Shown here piece after piece: positions 37,128 through 46,112 of a DNA stretch of 64,000 bases; position 1 is the first letter of the stretch; each line of letters begins with the position of its first letter. Location: positions 2,914,001-2,978,000 of the forward strand of contig NZ_CP061721.1 of the NCBI RefSeq assembly GCF_014764445.1. The letters are read 5' to 3'. The position numbers and the translations under genes are program-made. The notes beneath the pieces are model-generated. The model searched no databases and was not told the origin of the DNA. It saw nothing but the letters and a program-made list of their open reading frames with translations. Source of the stretch: Pseudarthrobacter sp. BIM B-2242 (lineage in GTDB: Bacteria; Actinomycetota; Actinomycetes; Actinomycetales; Micrococcaceae).

Positions 37128-37835
37128 ATGGCGAAGGATCACCCTGTAGATGTCTGGCAACGGCCGGAGCGTTCGGGCGTCGGGCCAAAACCGGGGCACT
37201 CGCGGCATGGAATCGCCCTGGCGGCGATCGGGATCGCCGACCGGGACGGACTGGCATCAGTGTCCACCCGCAGTGTCGCTGCAAGCATCGGAGCCGGCGC
37301 AGCCACCCTGTACCGCTACCTGAAATCGCACGACGAGCTCGTTGAAATCATGATGGACACGGCCAGTGCTGAATACGACCTCGGCCCTTCCAGTGAACCA
37401 CCAGGCATTCAACTGCTGAACCTGGCGCACCAGGGCAGGGCTATCATGCACCGGCATCCCTGGCTGGCCCCGCTGCTGCTGACCCGTCCGTCCCTGGGGC
37501 CTAATACCCTCCGCTACCTGGAGCGCGCCTTGGCCGCCCTCCAGCCCGTGGACCTGCCCGGACCCGCCAAGATGCAGACGGTGGCCATGCTGACGGCCAT
37601 CACATCCGCCTATGTACAGAATGAACTCGCCGCCGCGGACTCAGGAAACGGCGACGGCGTTGCACTGGCACGCTCGAAATATGTCGCCGAGGTCCTGCAA
37701 TCAGGTGACTACCCGCTGCTGGCCAATGCACTTGCCGGACAGCAGGAAACCGGGATCCCGGACAAGGTATTTGCCGGTGTGATTACCAATTACCTGGCGG
37801 GGGCGGGCGTTGCGGTTGCCACAGTTTCCGATTGA
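37128..37835 (+). CDS. TetR/AcrR family transcriptional regulator
   Basis: 235 residues. The N-terminal DNA-binding domain (about 26-72) has the TetR helix-turn-helix pattern AAIGIADRDGLASVSTRSVA then GAGAATLYRYLKSHDEL. The C-terminal ligand domain resembles the TetR C-terminal class with LLTRPSLGPNTLRYLERAL. Divergent from the glycosyltransferase gene, its probable target. A short AGGG lies just before ATG 37128. Confidence 0.88.
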   Translation: MAKDHPVDVWQRPERSGVGPKPGHSRHGIALAAIGIADRDGLASVSTRSVAASIGAGAATLYRYLKSHDELVEIMMDTASAEYDLGPSSEPPGIQLLNLAHQGRAIMHRHPWLAPLLLTRPSLGPNTLRYLERALAALQPVDLPGPAKMQTVAMLTAITSAYVQNELAAADSGNGDGVALARSKYVAEVLQSGDYPLLANALAGQQETGIPDKVFAGVITNYLAGAGVAVATVSD

Positions 37836-37855
37836 AAGCTAGCCGGGCGGTTCAA

Positions 37856-37874
37856 CCTGCCCTAGGCGGGCAGG
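37856..37874. terminator. Hairpin overlapping the tsaD stop
   Basis: CCTGCCC, loop TAGGC, GGGCAGG between convergent tetR and tsaD. The tsaD stop codon lies within the hairpin. Confidence 0.45.
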
Positions 37875-38947
37875 GACACCGCGGTGACCGGCATGGATGA
37901 GTCGGGAGCGAAGCGGATCCCGCTCGGCCCGACCCCCGCCATCACCAGCTGCGCTCCCAACGCCGCCACCATGGCCCCGTTGTCCGTGCACAGGTCCAGG
38001 GGCGGCACGTGGAGTCTGATGCCGGCGGACGCACACCGCTGGCCGGTGAGCTCGCGCAGCCTCGAGTTGGCCGCCACTCCCCCGCCCAGCAGCACGTCCT
38101 TAATGCCGTGCTCCCGGCAGGCCAGCACGGCCTTGGACGTAATGACGTCCACCACGGCTTCCTGGAATGCCGCGGCAATGTCCGCCACGGGGACCGCCTC
38201 GCCCCGGGCTTCGAACTGCTCCACGCAGCGGGCGACGGCGGTCTTCAGGCCGCTGAAGGACCAGTCGTAGCGGTGCGGGCCGGGTTCCTCGGCGGTACCC
38301 ATGTATTTCGGCTGGCTGAGGCCGCGCGGGAAACGGATGGCCTTGGCGTTTCCGGTGCGGGCCAGCTTGTCGATGGCCGGGCCGCCCGGATAGCCGAGGC
38401 CCAGGATGCGGGCCACCTTGTCGTAGGCCTCGCCGGCGGCGTCGTCGATGGTTGAGCCGAGGAGCCGGACGTCGTCGGTAATGCTGTTGATCTTCAGGAT
38501 CTCGGTGTGGCCGCCGGAGACCAGCAGCGCGCCGAGGTTTTCCGGGAGCTCCGGGGCAGCCGCGGCACCGTCCAGCAGCCCGACGCCGACGTGCGCCACC
38601 AGGTGGTTGATCGCATACAGCGGTTTGCCCGTGGCCACGGACAGTGCCTTTGCAGCACAGACCCCCACCATGAGCGCGCCGGCGAGCCCTGGTCCCGAGG
38701 TGACGGCGATGGCGTCGACGTCGACTAGCGTCACGCCGGCATCGGACAGGGCCTGCCGCAGCGTTGGCACAAACGCGTCAAGGTGCGCGCGGGACGCGAT
38801 CTCAGGGATGACGCCGCCAAAACGGACGTGCTCGTCCATCGAGGAGGACACGGTGTTGGTGAGCAGCGTGGTGCCGCGGACGATGCCCACGCCGGTCTCG
38901 TCGCAGGAAGATTCGATGCCCAGCACCAGTGGCTGCGAGCGGTTCAT
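37862..38947 (-). CDS. tsaD: tRNA N6-adenosine threonylcarbamoyltransferase
   Basis: Transfers threonylcarbamoyl to A37 of ANN-decoding tRNAs, with TsaB and TsaE. 361 residues, ASKHA fold. The opening [14 protein letters not shown] and the metal-binding NHLVAHVG (His pair at about 106 and 110) are present, as is SGGHTEILK. Last gene of the alr-tsaE-tsaB-rimI-tsaD operon; its start overlaps the rimI stop by 4 nt. Confidence 0.96.
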   Translation of the reverse strand: MNRSQPLVLGIESSCDETGVGIVRGTTLLTNTVSSSMDEHVRFGGVIPEIASRAHLDAFVPTLRQALSDAGVTLVDVDAIAVTSGPGLAGALMVGVCAAKALSVATGKPLYAINHLVAHVGVGLLDGAAAAPELPENLGALLVSGGHTEILKINSITDDVRLLGSTIDDAAGEAYDKVARILGLGYPGGPAIDKLARTGNAKAIRFPRGLSQPKYMGTAEEPGPHRYDWSFSGLKTAVARCVEQFEARGEAVPVADIAAAFQEAVVDVITSKAVLACREHGIKDVLLGGGVAANSRLRELTGQRCASAGIRLHVPPLDLCTDNGAMVAALGAQLVMAGVGPSGIRFAPDSSMPVTAVSLPA

Positions 38948-39540
38948 GCCTGGTCTGCTTTCGTTGGTGAGCCGGCTTCAGGTGTGGGGTCGGCGGCGCG
39001 CGTGGGGTCGGCGGCGCGCGTGGGGTCGGCGGGCGCAGAGCCGGGCACAGAGCCGTCGGGCACCAGCTGCAGCCGCATAATGAGGGCGTCAACGCCGTCG
39101 CGGTAGTACTTTCGCCGCACATGGATCTGTTCGAAGCCGAACCGCACGTACAGCTGCTGCGCCCGCGGGTTGTCTTCGCGGACCTCCAGCAGCACATCGG
39201 CTGCGCGGCGGCGGCGTGCCTCGTCGATCAGCCGGGTCAGGAGGGCCGAGCCGATGCCCCGTCCCTCGTGTTCAGGCACGACGGCGATGGTCTGGACGTC
39301 CGCGATGGGTTCGATGCACATCAGGCCGGCGTAGCCCACAATGCCCCCGCCGCTTTCTGCCACGAGGTAGCGCCGTGTCCCGGGCTGGGCCAATTCCGCG
39401 AGGAACATCTCCAGCGGCCAGGCATCCGCCGGGAACAGCCGCTGTTCGAGGGCATTGACCGTGGGAACGTCCTCCAGGGTCATGTCCCGAAAGACCACGC
39501 CGTCGTCGCCGGAGCGGCCGGTACCGCCGGGCGTGCTCAT
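38944..39540 (-). CDS. rimI: Ribosomal protein S18-alanine N-acetyltransferase
   Basis: GNAT acetyltransferase, 198 residues. The acetyl-CoA motif [15 protein letters not shown] lies at about 87-101 and the C-terminal part carries the [16 protein letters not shown] block typical of RimI. The last 30 residues are a low-complexity extension with a repeated DPTRAA unit, encoded by an 18-bp tandem repeat and probably not part of the fold. It is translationally coupled to tsaB (4-nt overlap) and tsaD (4-nt overlap), the common actinobacterial order. Confidence 0.92.
   Translation of the reverse strand: MSTPGGTGRSGDDGVVFRDMTLEDVPTVNALEQRLFPADAWPLEMFLAELAQPGTRRYLVAESGGGIVGYAGLMCIEPIADVQTIAVVPEHEGRGIGSALLTRLIDEARRRRAADVLLEVREDNPRAQQLYVRFGFEQIHVRRKYYRDGVDALIMRLQLVPDGSVPGSAPADPTRAADPTRAADPTPEAGSPTKADQA
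38984..39031 (+). repeat. 18-bp tandem repeat in rimI
   Basis: Two complete and one partial copies of GTGGGGTCGGCGGCGCGC. Being a multiple of three, it adds six residues per copy to the RimI tail and could vary between strains. Confidence 0.9.
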
Positions 39541-40208
39541 AGCGCCCGCTTCCGCGGCCCGGGCACCTGGGCGTCCGATTCCCGGAGGTACAGGGGTGTG
39601 GAGTCCAGCAGCTGCCCGCCGGACGCGAGCCGGGCCAGCGCGAACTGCCCGAGGTACAGGGCGTCGGGCTGTTCCGTGCTGAAGTCGGGGTCTGCCCGCA
39701 GGACGTCACTGTACAGCCCGGCACCGGCGCCGTACGCCGGCAGATCCGGCAGGTCCGCGGCAAAGCCCACGTGCGGGCCGTCTTCCAGCTGCGGAAGCTG
39801 CCCCTCGGCAAGGCTGTAGCGGGCCCAGTAAACCTCTTTGCGCCGCGCGTCGGTGACCACCAGGAACTCGGCAGCCGCGTCGGTGGATTCGGCCACTTCC
39901 AGCGCGACGGCGTCGAGGCTCATCAGCCCGTAGAGCGGCTTGTCCCAGACGAAGGCGAGGGTCCGCGCGGTGGCTATCCCTGAGCGCAGGCCGGTGAACG
40001 GGCCCGGGCCCACGCCCGTGACAATCGCGTCGATGTCCTGTCCGGTGACGCCGGCCGAGGCGAGCAGGTCCTCGATGCCGGGGGCCAGGACTTCGGCGTG
40101 GCTGCGGGTGTCTTCCGTGGCGAAGCTGGCCACCACGCCTTCGAGGGCATCGTCCGAGACCAGGGCGGCGCTGGCGACGGCCGAGGTGTCGATGGCAAGG
40201 ATGAGCAT
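39537..40208 (-). CDS. tsaB: tRNA threonylcarbamoyladenosine biosynthesis protein TsaB
   Basis: 223-residue ASKHA-fold partner of TsaD without its metal site. The N-terminus LILAIDTSAVASAAL and the block GVGPGPFTGLRSGIATARTLA (about 66-86) are diagnostic. The start overlaps the tsaE stop by one base; the end overlaps rimI by four. Confidence 0.95.
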   Translation of the reverse strand: MLILAIDTSAVASAALVSDDALEGVVASFATEDTRSHAEVLAPGIEDLLASAGVTGQDIDAIVTGVGPGPFTGLRSGIATARTLAFVWDKPLYGLMSLDAVALEVAESTDAAAEFLVVTDARRKEVYWARYSLAEGQLPQLEDGPHVGFAADLPDLPAYGAGAGLYSDVLRADPDFSTEQPDALYLGQFALARLASGGQLLDSTPLYLRESDAQVPGPRKRAL

Positions 40209-40807
40209 CAGGATGTCCCTTCGAATCCGCCGAGGACGGGCTTGGTGCTCCAGCGGGGGCCGAAGCCGCGCATCACGATGGTGCGCGGTTCGTCGTCGTC
40301 CCCGGTGTCAAAGTCCAGGACGTCGGTGTGACCGGGGATCGGCTCGGAGGCTCCCACCGCGTCGAGTCCGATAGGGCGGTGCAGGTCCACTTCCAGGCGG
40401 CTGTCGGTCAGGTGCTCCACCCGGCCGCGCCCCCACTCCACCACCGTCACGGACGAATCCAGCGTGTTTTCCAAGTCGATATCGTCAATTTCCGACGCCG
40501 AGCCCAGCCGGTACGCATCAACGTGCACCAGATCCGGGCCGCCGGGGCGCGGGCCGTCAGGCAGGTTGGGATGGATCCGGACCAGGACAAACGTGGGCGA
40601 AATGATGCCCGCGCGGACGCCCAGGCCCTCACCGAGGCCCTGGGTGAACGTGGTTTTCCCGGCACCCAGCTCGCCGGTCAGCACCAGCAGGTCCCCCGCC
40701 TGCAGCATCTCGCCCAACGCCGCGCCGAGCGCGTGGGTCTGGTCCGCCGTCGTCACCTTGAGCGTCTGTTCCCAGGCAGGCACCTCCGCCTGCGCCGACG
40801 CCGTCAC
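40208..40807 (-). CDS. tsaE: tRNA threonylcarbamoyladenosine biosynthesis ATPase TsaE
   Basis: 199 residues; P-loop ATPase of the t6A pathway. Walker A GELGAGKTTFTQ (about 45-56) and SPTFVLVRIHP are conserved, with VHVDAYRLG containing the family Asp/Tyr. The C-terminal 50 residues are longer than in many orthologues. Coupled to alr by a 4-nt overlap. Confidence 0.94.
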   Translation of the reverse strand: MTASAQAEVPAWEQTLKVTTADQTHALGAALGEMLQAGDLLVLTGELGAGKTTFTQGLGEGLGVRAGIISPTFVLVRIHPNLPDGPRPGGPDLVHVDAYRLGSASEIDDIDLENTLDSSVTVVEWGRGRVEHLTDSRLEVDLHRPIGLDAVGASEPIPGHTDVLDFDTGDDDEPRTIVMRGFGPRWSTKPVLGGFEGTS

Positions 40808-42057
40808 GGCGTGACCTGCGCGGCGGACTGCGGAGCAGCGGAACGACCGACGGCGGAACTTTCGTTAATGACGGGGCTTTCGTTTACGAACCGGCGCGGC
40901 ACCCGGGGGCTGATCCGGGTGACGATCTCGTAGTTGTTGGTCCCGGCGGCGACGGCCCAGTCGTCAGCTGTGGGACCGTCGTCGTCCCCGTTGCCGAACA
41001 GGACGGCCTCGGCGCCGAAAAGGTCCGCGCCGGCGGGGCCGATGTTGCCGACGTCGATGACCATCTGGTCCATGGCGATCCGGCCCACCACGGGGTAGGT
41101 CCGGCCGGCCACCCGGACAGGCCCGCCGGTAGCCACGCGGGGCACGCCGTCCGCGTAGCCCATCGGGATCAGGGCCAGGGTGCTCGGTCCGCTGGTGTGA
41201 TAGCGCAGGCCGTACGAGACACCCTGCCTGTCGGGGACGTCCTTGCACTGTGAAACCAGGGTGCGCAGCGTCATCGCCGGACGGAGGCCCAGCTCGGCGG
41301 ACGTCTGGCCTTCAAACGGCGAGAGGCCGTAGATGCCAAGCCCCACACGGACCAGGTCAAAGTGCGTATCGGGGCGGGAAAGCGTGGCCGGAGTGTTGGC
41401 CAGGTGCCGGACTTCGGGGTCCACGCCGGCGTCCTCGGCCACGGCCACCACCTCGCGGAAGACGGCCAGCTGCTCGTCGGTTTCGGGCCGTTCGGGCTCG
41501 TCGGCAACTGACAGGTGCGAGAAAATGCCAACCACACGCAGGAGGCCCTGGTCCTGATACTCCATGGCCTCGCCCACCAGCTGGTCCCATGACGCGAGGG
41601 TTGCGCCGTTCCGGCCCAGGCCCGTGTCCACCTTCAAATGGATCCGGGCAGGCCGCTCCTGGTCACGCGCGGCAGCAACAATACGGTCCAGTTCCCACCC
41701 TGAGCAGCCGATGTCGACGCCGGCAGCCACCGCCGCGGCAAAGTTGCTTTCCGTGGTGTGCAGCCACGCCAGCAGGGGCGCGTCGATGCCCGCCGCCCGA
41801 AGCGCCAGGGCCTCGGAGATATGCGCAACGCCCAGCCAGGAGGCACCGGCGTCGAGGGCCGCACGGGCAACGGGAACCGCGCCGTGCCCGTAGGCGTCGG
41901 CTTTCACCACGGCCATGACCTTGGCAGGTGAGGCCACATCGGCCAGCCGGCGGACGTTGTGCCGGATGGCGTCCAGGTCGATCACGGCGGACCGCTCGTA
42001 CAGCGGATCCGTCCCTGGGGCCGCGCTGAAATCTCCGGTTGCTAGGGGGTAAGTCAC
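40804..42057 (-). CDS. alr: Alanine racemase
   Basis: PLP enzyme that makes D-alanine for peptidoglycan. 417 residues. The PLP lysine is Lys52 in VVKADAYGHG, and the C-terminal domain contains GYADGVPR and VGRIAMDQMVIDVG. About 25 residues of Ser/Ala-rich tail follow the conserved end. The open frame extends almost 300 bp upstream, but GTG 42057 has TAGAAT exactly 7 nt before it and gives the normal N-terminus, so it is the start. First gene of the operon that continues with tsaE. Confidence 0.95.
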   Translation of the reverse strand: MTYPLATGDFSAAPGTDPLYERSAVIDLDAIRHNVRRLADVASPAKVMAVVKADAYGHGAVPVARAALDAGASWLGVAHISEALALRAAGIDAPLLAWLHTTESNFAAAVAAGVDIGCSGWELDRIVAAARDQERPARIHLKVDTGLGRNGATLASWDQLVGEAMEYQDQGLLRVVGIFSHLSVADEPERPETDEQLAVFREVVAVAEDAGVDPEVRHLANTPATLSRPDTHFDLVRVGLGIYGLSPFEGQTSAELGLRPAMTLRTLVSQCKDVPDRQGVSYGLRYHTSGPSTLALIPMGYADGVPRVATGGPVRVAGRTYPVVGRIAMDQMVIDVGNIGPAGADLFGAEAVLFGNGDDDGPTADDWAVAAGTNNYEIVTRISPRVPRRFVNESPVINESSAVGRSAAPQSAAQVTP

Positions 42058-42064
42058 GTTAGTG

Positions 42065-42070
42065 ATTCTA
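42065..42070 (-). promoter_or_regulatory. -10 element of the alr-tsa operon, leaderless
   Basis: TAGAAT on the minus strand, 7 nt before GTG 42057. One of the clearest leaderless promoters in the window. Confidence 0.65.
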
Positions 42071-42131
42071 GTGCGGCCTGTCAGGGCGGGATAATCGGCG
42101 TGCCGCTGCGGCGACGCCCCGTCGTCGGCCG

Positions 42132-43223
42132 CTACGCGTCGGAGAGGTGCGCGATGGTGGCACTGGCCCGGCGCTGGGCCGCGAGCGGGACGTCGCTGAC
42201 AATGTCCGCGAGGAAGCCGAAGCGGCGGAGCCACTGGCTGCTCTGGCGTTCGGGCCGGGCGTTGGCCCGCTTCCACCAGTCGGCAATGTCGCCCCAGCCG
42301 GGCGCGGCCAGCGAGCCGCCCACCTCCTGCACGGCCAGCGAGGCGCACAGGTTGGCGAAGCGAAGCCTGTTCCCCAGCGGCCAGCCCGCGAGGCTGCCCA
42401 CAATAAAGGCGGCATCGAAGCAGTCGCCGGCGCCGGTGGGATCAAAGGCGGTGACCGGCAGGGACGGCACCCACTCTTCCTCCCCGGTTTCGGAGTCCAC
42501 GGCCATGGCACCCTGGGCGCCGAGCGTCACCACGGCCACGGGCACGCGGTCGGCCAGGGCGTAGAGCGCGGACCACGGGTTGTCCTTGCCCGTGAAGGCC
42601 ATCGCCTCGCGCTGGTTGGGCAGGAAGGCGTGGAAGTACTGCAGGTTCTCCAGCCTGACCGGGGCCCATTCACCGCTGGGGTCCCAGCCGACGTCGCCGA
42701 ACAGTTTGACCCCGGCCTGGTGCGCCGCCTTGGCCCACGGTTCAATCTCGACGCCGAGCTCGGCGATGCCCGCGAGCGCCGGAGGCGGCGGCCCGATCAG
42801 TTCCGACGCCGTGACGGGGGCGGGGTGGCCGTGCGTCACCAGCGACCGGTCGTGCTGGACGCTGAGCGAGACGGTGACCGGCGAGTGCCAGCCCGGCACG
42901 CGGCGTGACAGGCTCAGGTCCACGTGCTCCTGCCCCGCCAGGATTTTCCAGTTGTAGTCCCCGTACCCGTCATCCCCGAAGGCGGCAGCGAGCCCCGTCT
43001 TTAAACCGAGCCTCGCCGCGGCAATCGCCTGGTTGGCCACGCCGCCGGGACAGCTGCCCATCCCTTCGCTCCAGATTTCGGTGCCGGGCTCGGGCGCGTG
43101 CGGCAGGCCCGTGAAGATGATGTCCTGGAAAACTGTGCCCGCCAGGATGAGGTCGAACCCGCCATCGGTCTGTGAACGGACGGCGGCAAGCGGATCGAAA
43201 CGGCGGTCCGGAGTGACGTCCAT
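42132..43223 (-). CDS. PfkB-family carbohydrate kinase
   Basis: About 363 residues, ribokinase fold. The N-terminal sugar-binding part includes GGVANQAIAAARLGLKTGL, and the C-terminal PfkB signature DPTGAGDCFDAAF carries the catalytic Asp. The substrate cannot be told from sequence. The divergent neighbour is a GH4 glycosidase, so sugar catabolism is likely. ATG 43223 is chosen over an earlier in-frame start because TAGTCT lies exactly 7 nt before it. Confidence 0.88.
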   Translation of the reverse strand: MDVTPDRRFDPLAAVRSQTDGGFDLILAGTVFQDIIFTGLPHAPEPGTEIWSEGMGSCPGGVANQAIAAARLGLKTGLAAAFGDDGYGDYNWKILAGQEHVDLSLSRRVPGWHSPVTVSLSVQHDRSLVTHGHPAPVTASELIGPPPPALAGIAELGVEIEPWAKAAHQAGVKLFGDVGWDPSGEWAPVRLENLQYFHAFLPNQREAMAFTGKDNPWSALYALADRVPVAVVTLGAQGAMAVDSETGEEEWVPSLPVTAFDPTGAGDCFDAAFIVGSLAGWPLGNRLRFANLCASLAVQEVGGSLAAPGWGDIADWWKRANARPERQSSQWLRRFGFLADIVSDVPLAAQRRASATIAHLSDA

Positions 43224-43230
43224 GTCCCGC

Positions 43231-43236
43231 AGACTA
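43231..43236 (-). promoter_or_regulatory. -10 element, leaderless PfkB kinase gene
   Basis: TAGTCT on the minus strand, 7 nt before ATG 43223. Confidence 0.5.
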
Positions 43237-43278
43237 CGCCCTGCCACCGCGCTGCGGTAGTGGTGCGCCCGCGGGGCC

Positions 43279-43284
43279 TACACT
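43279..43284 (+). promoter_or_regulatory. -10 element, leaderless GH4 gene
   Basis: TACACT, 7 nt before ATG 43292. Confidence 0.5.
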
Positions 43285-43291
43285 GCTGACT

Positions 43292-44749
43292 ATGCGGCTC
43301 ATGATTGCCGGCGGCGGCGGATTCCGTGTGCCCCTTGTCTACCGGGCGCTGGCCTCTGGCCCCTTCGCCGGGCTGGTCAGCGAACTGGTGCTCTACGACG
43401 TCGACCCCGGCCGCCTCAGTGCCATCGCCGCGGTCCTGCGCGCGATGCCTGTGTCCGGCACGCCAACGCCCGACGACGGTGCTGCCGCAGGTGCGCGGCC
43501 GCCCGCCGTCCGAACCACCACGTCGCTGCGGGAGGCATTACGCGGCGCCGACCTGGTGTTCGCCGCGATCCGCCCCGGCGGTACGGCCGGCCGGGTTGCC
43601 GATGAAAGGGTGGCCCGGGATCTCGGGCTGCTGGGCCAGGAAACCACCGGCGCCGGCGGCATCTCCTATGCCCTGCGGACCATCCCGGAGATGCTGCACC
43701 TGGCACGGCAGATACAGGAACACTGCCCGGACGCGTGGCTGATCAACTTCACCAACCCGGCTGGCATGGTCACCGAGGCGCTCGTTCCGGTGCTCGGCAA
43801 CCGGGTCATCGGGATCTGCGATTCCGCGGGCGGGCTGGTGCACCGGGCGGCGCGGGCGTCAGGGCTGTCCCTTCCTGACGGGAGGCTCGACGGCGTGGGC
43901 TACTACGGGCTGAACCATCTCGGCTGGCTGTACCGGCTGGAGTTCGGGGGCCGGGACCTGCTGCCCGGGCTCCTCGCCGACCAGGCTGCCCTCGCGTCCT
44001 TTGAGGAAGGCCGGCTGTTCCCCCAACCGTTCCTGGCGGAGCTCGGCGCCCTGCCCAACGAATACCTCTATTACTACTACCAGCGCGAGAGCGCCGCCGC
44101 AGCCATGCGCTCCATGGCGGTCACGCGGGGCGAGTCCATCCACCACCAGCAGGCGGGGCTGTACCCGCGGCTCGCCTCTGCCGGAGCAGACGCGTTCACG
44201 CTGTGGGACGCTGCCCGGCGCTCCCGGGAGGAAGGCTACCTCGCCGAGGCACGCACGCATGGTGAGCAGCGGGACGAGGCCGATCTCGCCGGCGGCGGCT
44301 ATGAACGGGTCGCCCTCGCCGTGATGCGTGCGCTGGCGGACGGGCCATCCGGCCCTGGCCGCGACCCGGGCGCGTCCGAAACCCAGCTGATCCTCAACAC
44401 GCCCAACACCCTTCCTGCACAGGCGGCCGCCGCTGCAGGAGCTGCTCCGCAAGCGGCCATTCCGGGATTGCCGGCGGACGCCGTCGTCGAGGTCCCCTGC
44501 ACGGTAACGCCCGACGGCGCCGTGCCGCTGGCGCAGTCGGCCCCGCCCCCGGAGCAACTCAGCCTGCTGCGCCGGGTCAAGGACGTGGAACGGCTCACCG
44601 TGAGGGCCGCGACGCAGGGCGACCGGGCCGCCGCCGTCGACGCCTTCAGCAGGCATCCCCTGGTGGACTCGGCTGAACTGGGGGCGGCACTGTTATCCGC
44701 CTATGAGCGCGCCTTCCCTGCGCTGGGTGCACTGTGGCGGCAGGAGTAG
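43292..44749 (+). CDS. Glycoside hydrolase family 4 protein, probable 6-phospho-beta-glucosidase
   Basis: 485 residues. GH4 enzymes use NAD+ and a divalent metal. The Rossmann start MRLMIAGGGGFRVPLVYRAL, the block QETTGAGGISYALRTIPEM and NFTNPAGMVTEAL, and the metal-binding GICDS (about 170-174) are all present. Phospho-sugar specificity is assumed from the family; a PTS transporter is not adjacent. The divergent PfkB kinase suggests shared carbohydrate catabolism. A Gly/Ala-rich insertion at about residues 372-390 is unusual. Confidence 0.87.
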   Translation: MRLMIAGGGGFRVPLVYRALASGPFAGLVSELVLYDVDPGRLSAIAAVLRAMPVSGTPTPDDGAAAGARPPAVRTTTSLREALRGADLVFAAIRPGGTAGRVADERVARDLGLLGQETTGAGGISYALRTIPEMLHLARQIQEHCPDAWLINFTNPAGMVTEALVPVLGNRVIGICDSAGGLVHRAARASGLSLPDGRLDGVGYYGLNHLGWLYRLEFGGRDLLPGLLADQAALASFEEGRLFPQPFLAELGALPNEYLYYYYQRESAAAAMRSMAVTRGESIHHQQAGLYPRLASAGADAFTLWDAARRSREEGYLAEARTHGEQRDEADLAGGGYERVALAVMRALADGPSGPGRDPGASETQLILNTPNTLPAQAAAAAGAAPQAAIPGLPADAVVEVPCTVTPDGAVPLAQSAPPPEQLSLLRRVKDVERLTVRAATQGDRAAAVDAFSRHPLVDSAELGAALLSAYERAFPALGALWRQE

Positions 44750-44810
44750 TGTTTTACCGAGTGGATAACAGCCGGGGCGGACGCCGCTCCGGCGGCGGGA
44801 AGGAGGGGCC

Positions 44811-46103
44811 ATGACACTGATCCGCAGGGTCGCGTTACTCTCCCTCCACACCTCCCCCATGGAGCAGCCGGGCTCCGGCGACGCCGGCGGGATGAACGTC
44901 TACATCCGCGAACTGGCCGCCGCGCTCGCTGAAACCGGCGTGGAGGTGGAAATCTTCACCCGGTCCACGTCAGCCAAGCAGCCCGCCGTCGAGCATCCCA
45001 GCCCCGGTGTGTGCGTCCACAACGTGCTGGCCGGGCCGCCGCGGAAGATCCCCAAAGAAGAGCTGCCAGCACTCCTCCACAGCCTGGTGGCCGAAATCGA
45101 CCGTATTCGCCAGCATCAGCTGCACGGCCGGTACGACGTCATCCACTCGCACTACTGGGTGTCCGGGATTGCCGGCCTGGAACTTGCGGAGCTGTGGAAC
45201 GTGCCGCTGATCCACACCATGCACACCATGGCCAAGGTCAAGAATCTCCTGCTCCAGTCCGGCGAACAGCCCGAACCGCGGCGGCGCGAGGAGGGCGAGC
45301 ACCGGATTGTGGACGGCGCCGCCCGGCTCGTCGCCAACACCAGTGCAGAGGCCAAGGAACTCGTCTCCCACTACGGGGCCGACGCCGACCGGATCGATGT
45401 GGCTCCGCCGGGCGTGGACCTCACCACCTTTACCCCTGCGTTCCGGGCACGGTCCAGGGCGGAGCGGGGCATCCCGCCGGAGACCTTCCACCTGCTCTTC
45501 GCCGGCCGGATACAGCGGCTGAAGGGTCCGCAGGTCCTGCTCAAGGCAGCCGCGCTGCTGCGGAAGCGGCGGCCTGAGATCGATCTGCGGCTCACCATCC
45601 TTGGGGCGTTGAGCGGGAACAAGGACTTCAACCTCCACCAGTTGATTACGGAAGCAGGCATGGACGACGTCGTGACGCACCTTCCGCCGGTGAGTGCGCC
45701 GGAGCTGGCGTCCTGGTTCAGGGCGGCGGACGTTGTGGTGATGCCGTCTTACAGCGAGTCCTTTGGCTTGGTGGCCATTGAAGCGCAGGCCTGCGGAACC
45801 CCGGTGGTGGGAACGCGCGTGGGCGGCCTGTCCCGTGCGATCTGCCATGGCCGGACCGGACTCCTGGTGGAGGGGCACCACGCCAGGGACTGGGCGGACG
45901 CGTTCGAAGCCCTGTACGACGACCCGGAAACCCGCGCCGACATGGGCCGGGCCGCCGCCATCAGGGCCGAGAACCTGGGCTGGAACCGCACCGCGGCCAT
46001 CACGCTGGAGACTTACCACACCGCCGTCGAACAGCACCGGGCAAGCCGGCTGATCCCGGACGTCCACACCATCGCGGCGGCAGCGGCCGTCGCGGCGCCC
46101 TAA
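44811..46103 (+). CDS. mshA: D-inositol-3-phosphate glycosyltransferase
   Basis: First step of mycothiol synthesis: GlcNAc from UDP-GlcNAc onto 1L-myo-inositol-1-phosphate. 430-residue GT4-family protein. The N-terminal SGDAGGMNVYIRELA, the segment HSHYWVSG, and the C-terminal MPSYSESFGLVAIEAQACG with the nucleotide-sugar Glu residues are typical. ATG 44811 follows GGAGGGG. The inositol phosphate it needs is made by Ino1, encoded about 3 kb downstream. fhs follows directly (9 bp), probably in one operon. Confidence 0.92.
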   Translation: MTLIRRVALLSLHTSPMEQPGSGDAGGMNVYIRELAAALAETGVEVEIFTRSTSAKQPAVEHPSPGVCVHNVLAGPPRKIPKEELPALLHSLVAEIDRIRQHQLHGRYDVIHSHYWVSGIAGLELAELWNVPLIHTMHTMAKVKNLLLQSGEQPEPRRREEGEHRIVDGAARLVANTSAEAKELVSHYGADADRIDVAPPGVDLTTFTPAFRARSRAERGIPPETFHLLFAGRIQRLKGPQVLLKAAALLRKRRPEIDLRLTILGALSGNKDFNLHQLITEAGMDDVVTHLPPVSAPELASWFRAADVVVMPSYSESFGLVAIEAQACGTPVVGTRVGGLSRAICHGRTGLLVEGHHARDWADAFEALYDDPETRADMGRAAAIRAENLGWNRTAAITLETYHTAVEQHRASRLIPDVHTIAAAAAVAAP

Positions 46104-46112
46104 GGAGCCTCA

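Noticed and set aside
42058..42348. Upstream extension of alr
   Set aside because: Not alanine-racemase-like and antisense to the PfkB kinase gene; GTG 42057 has a clear promoter.
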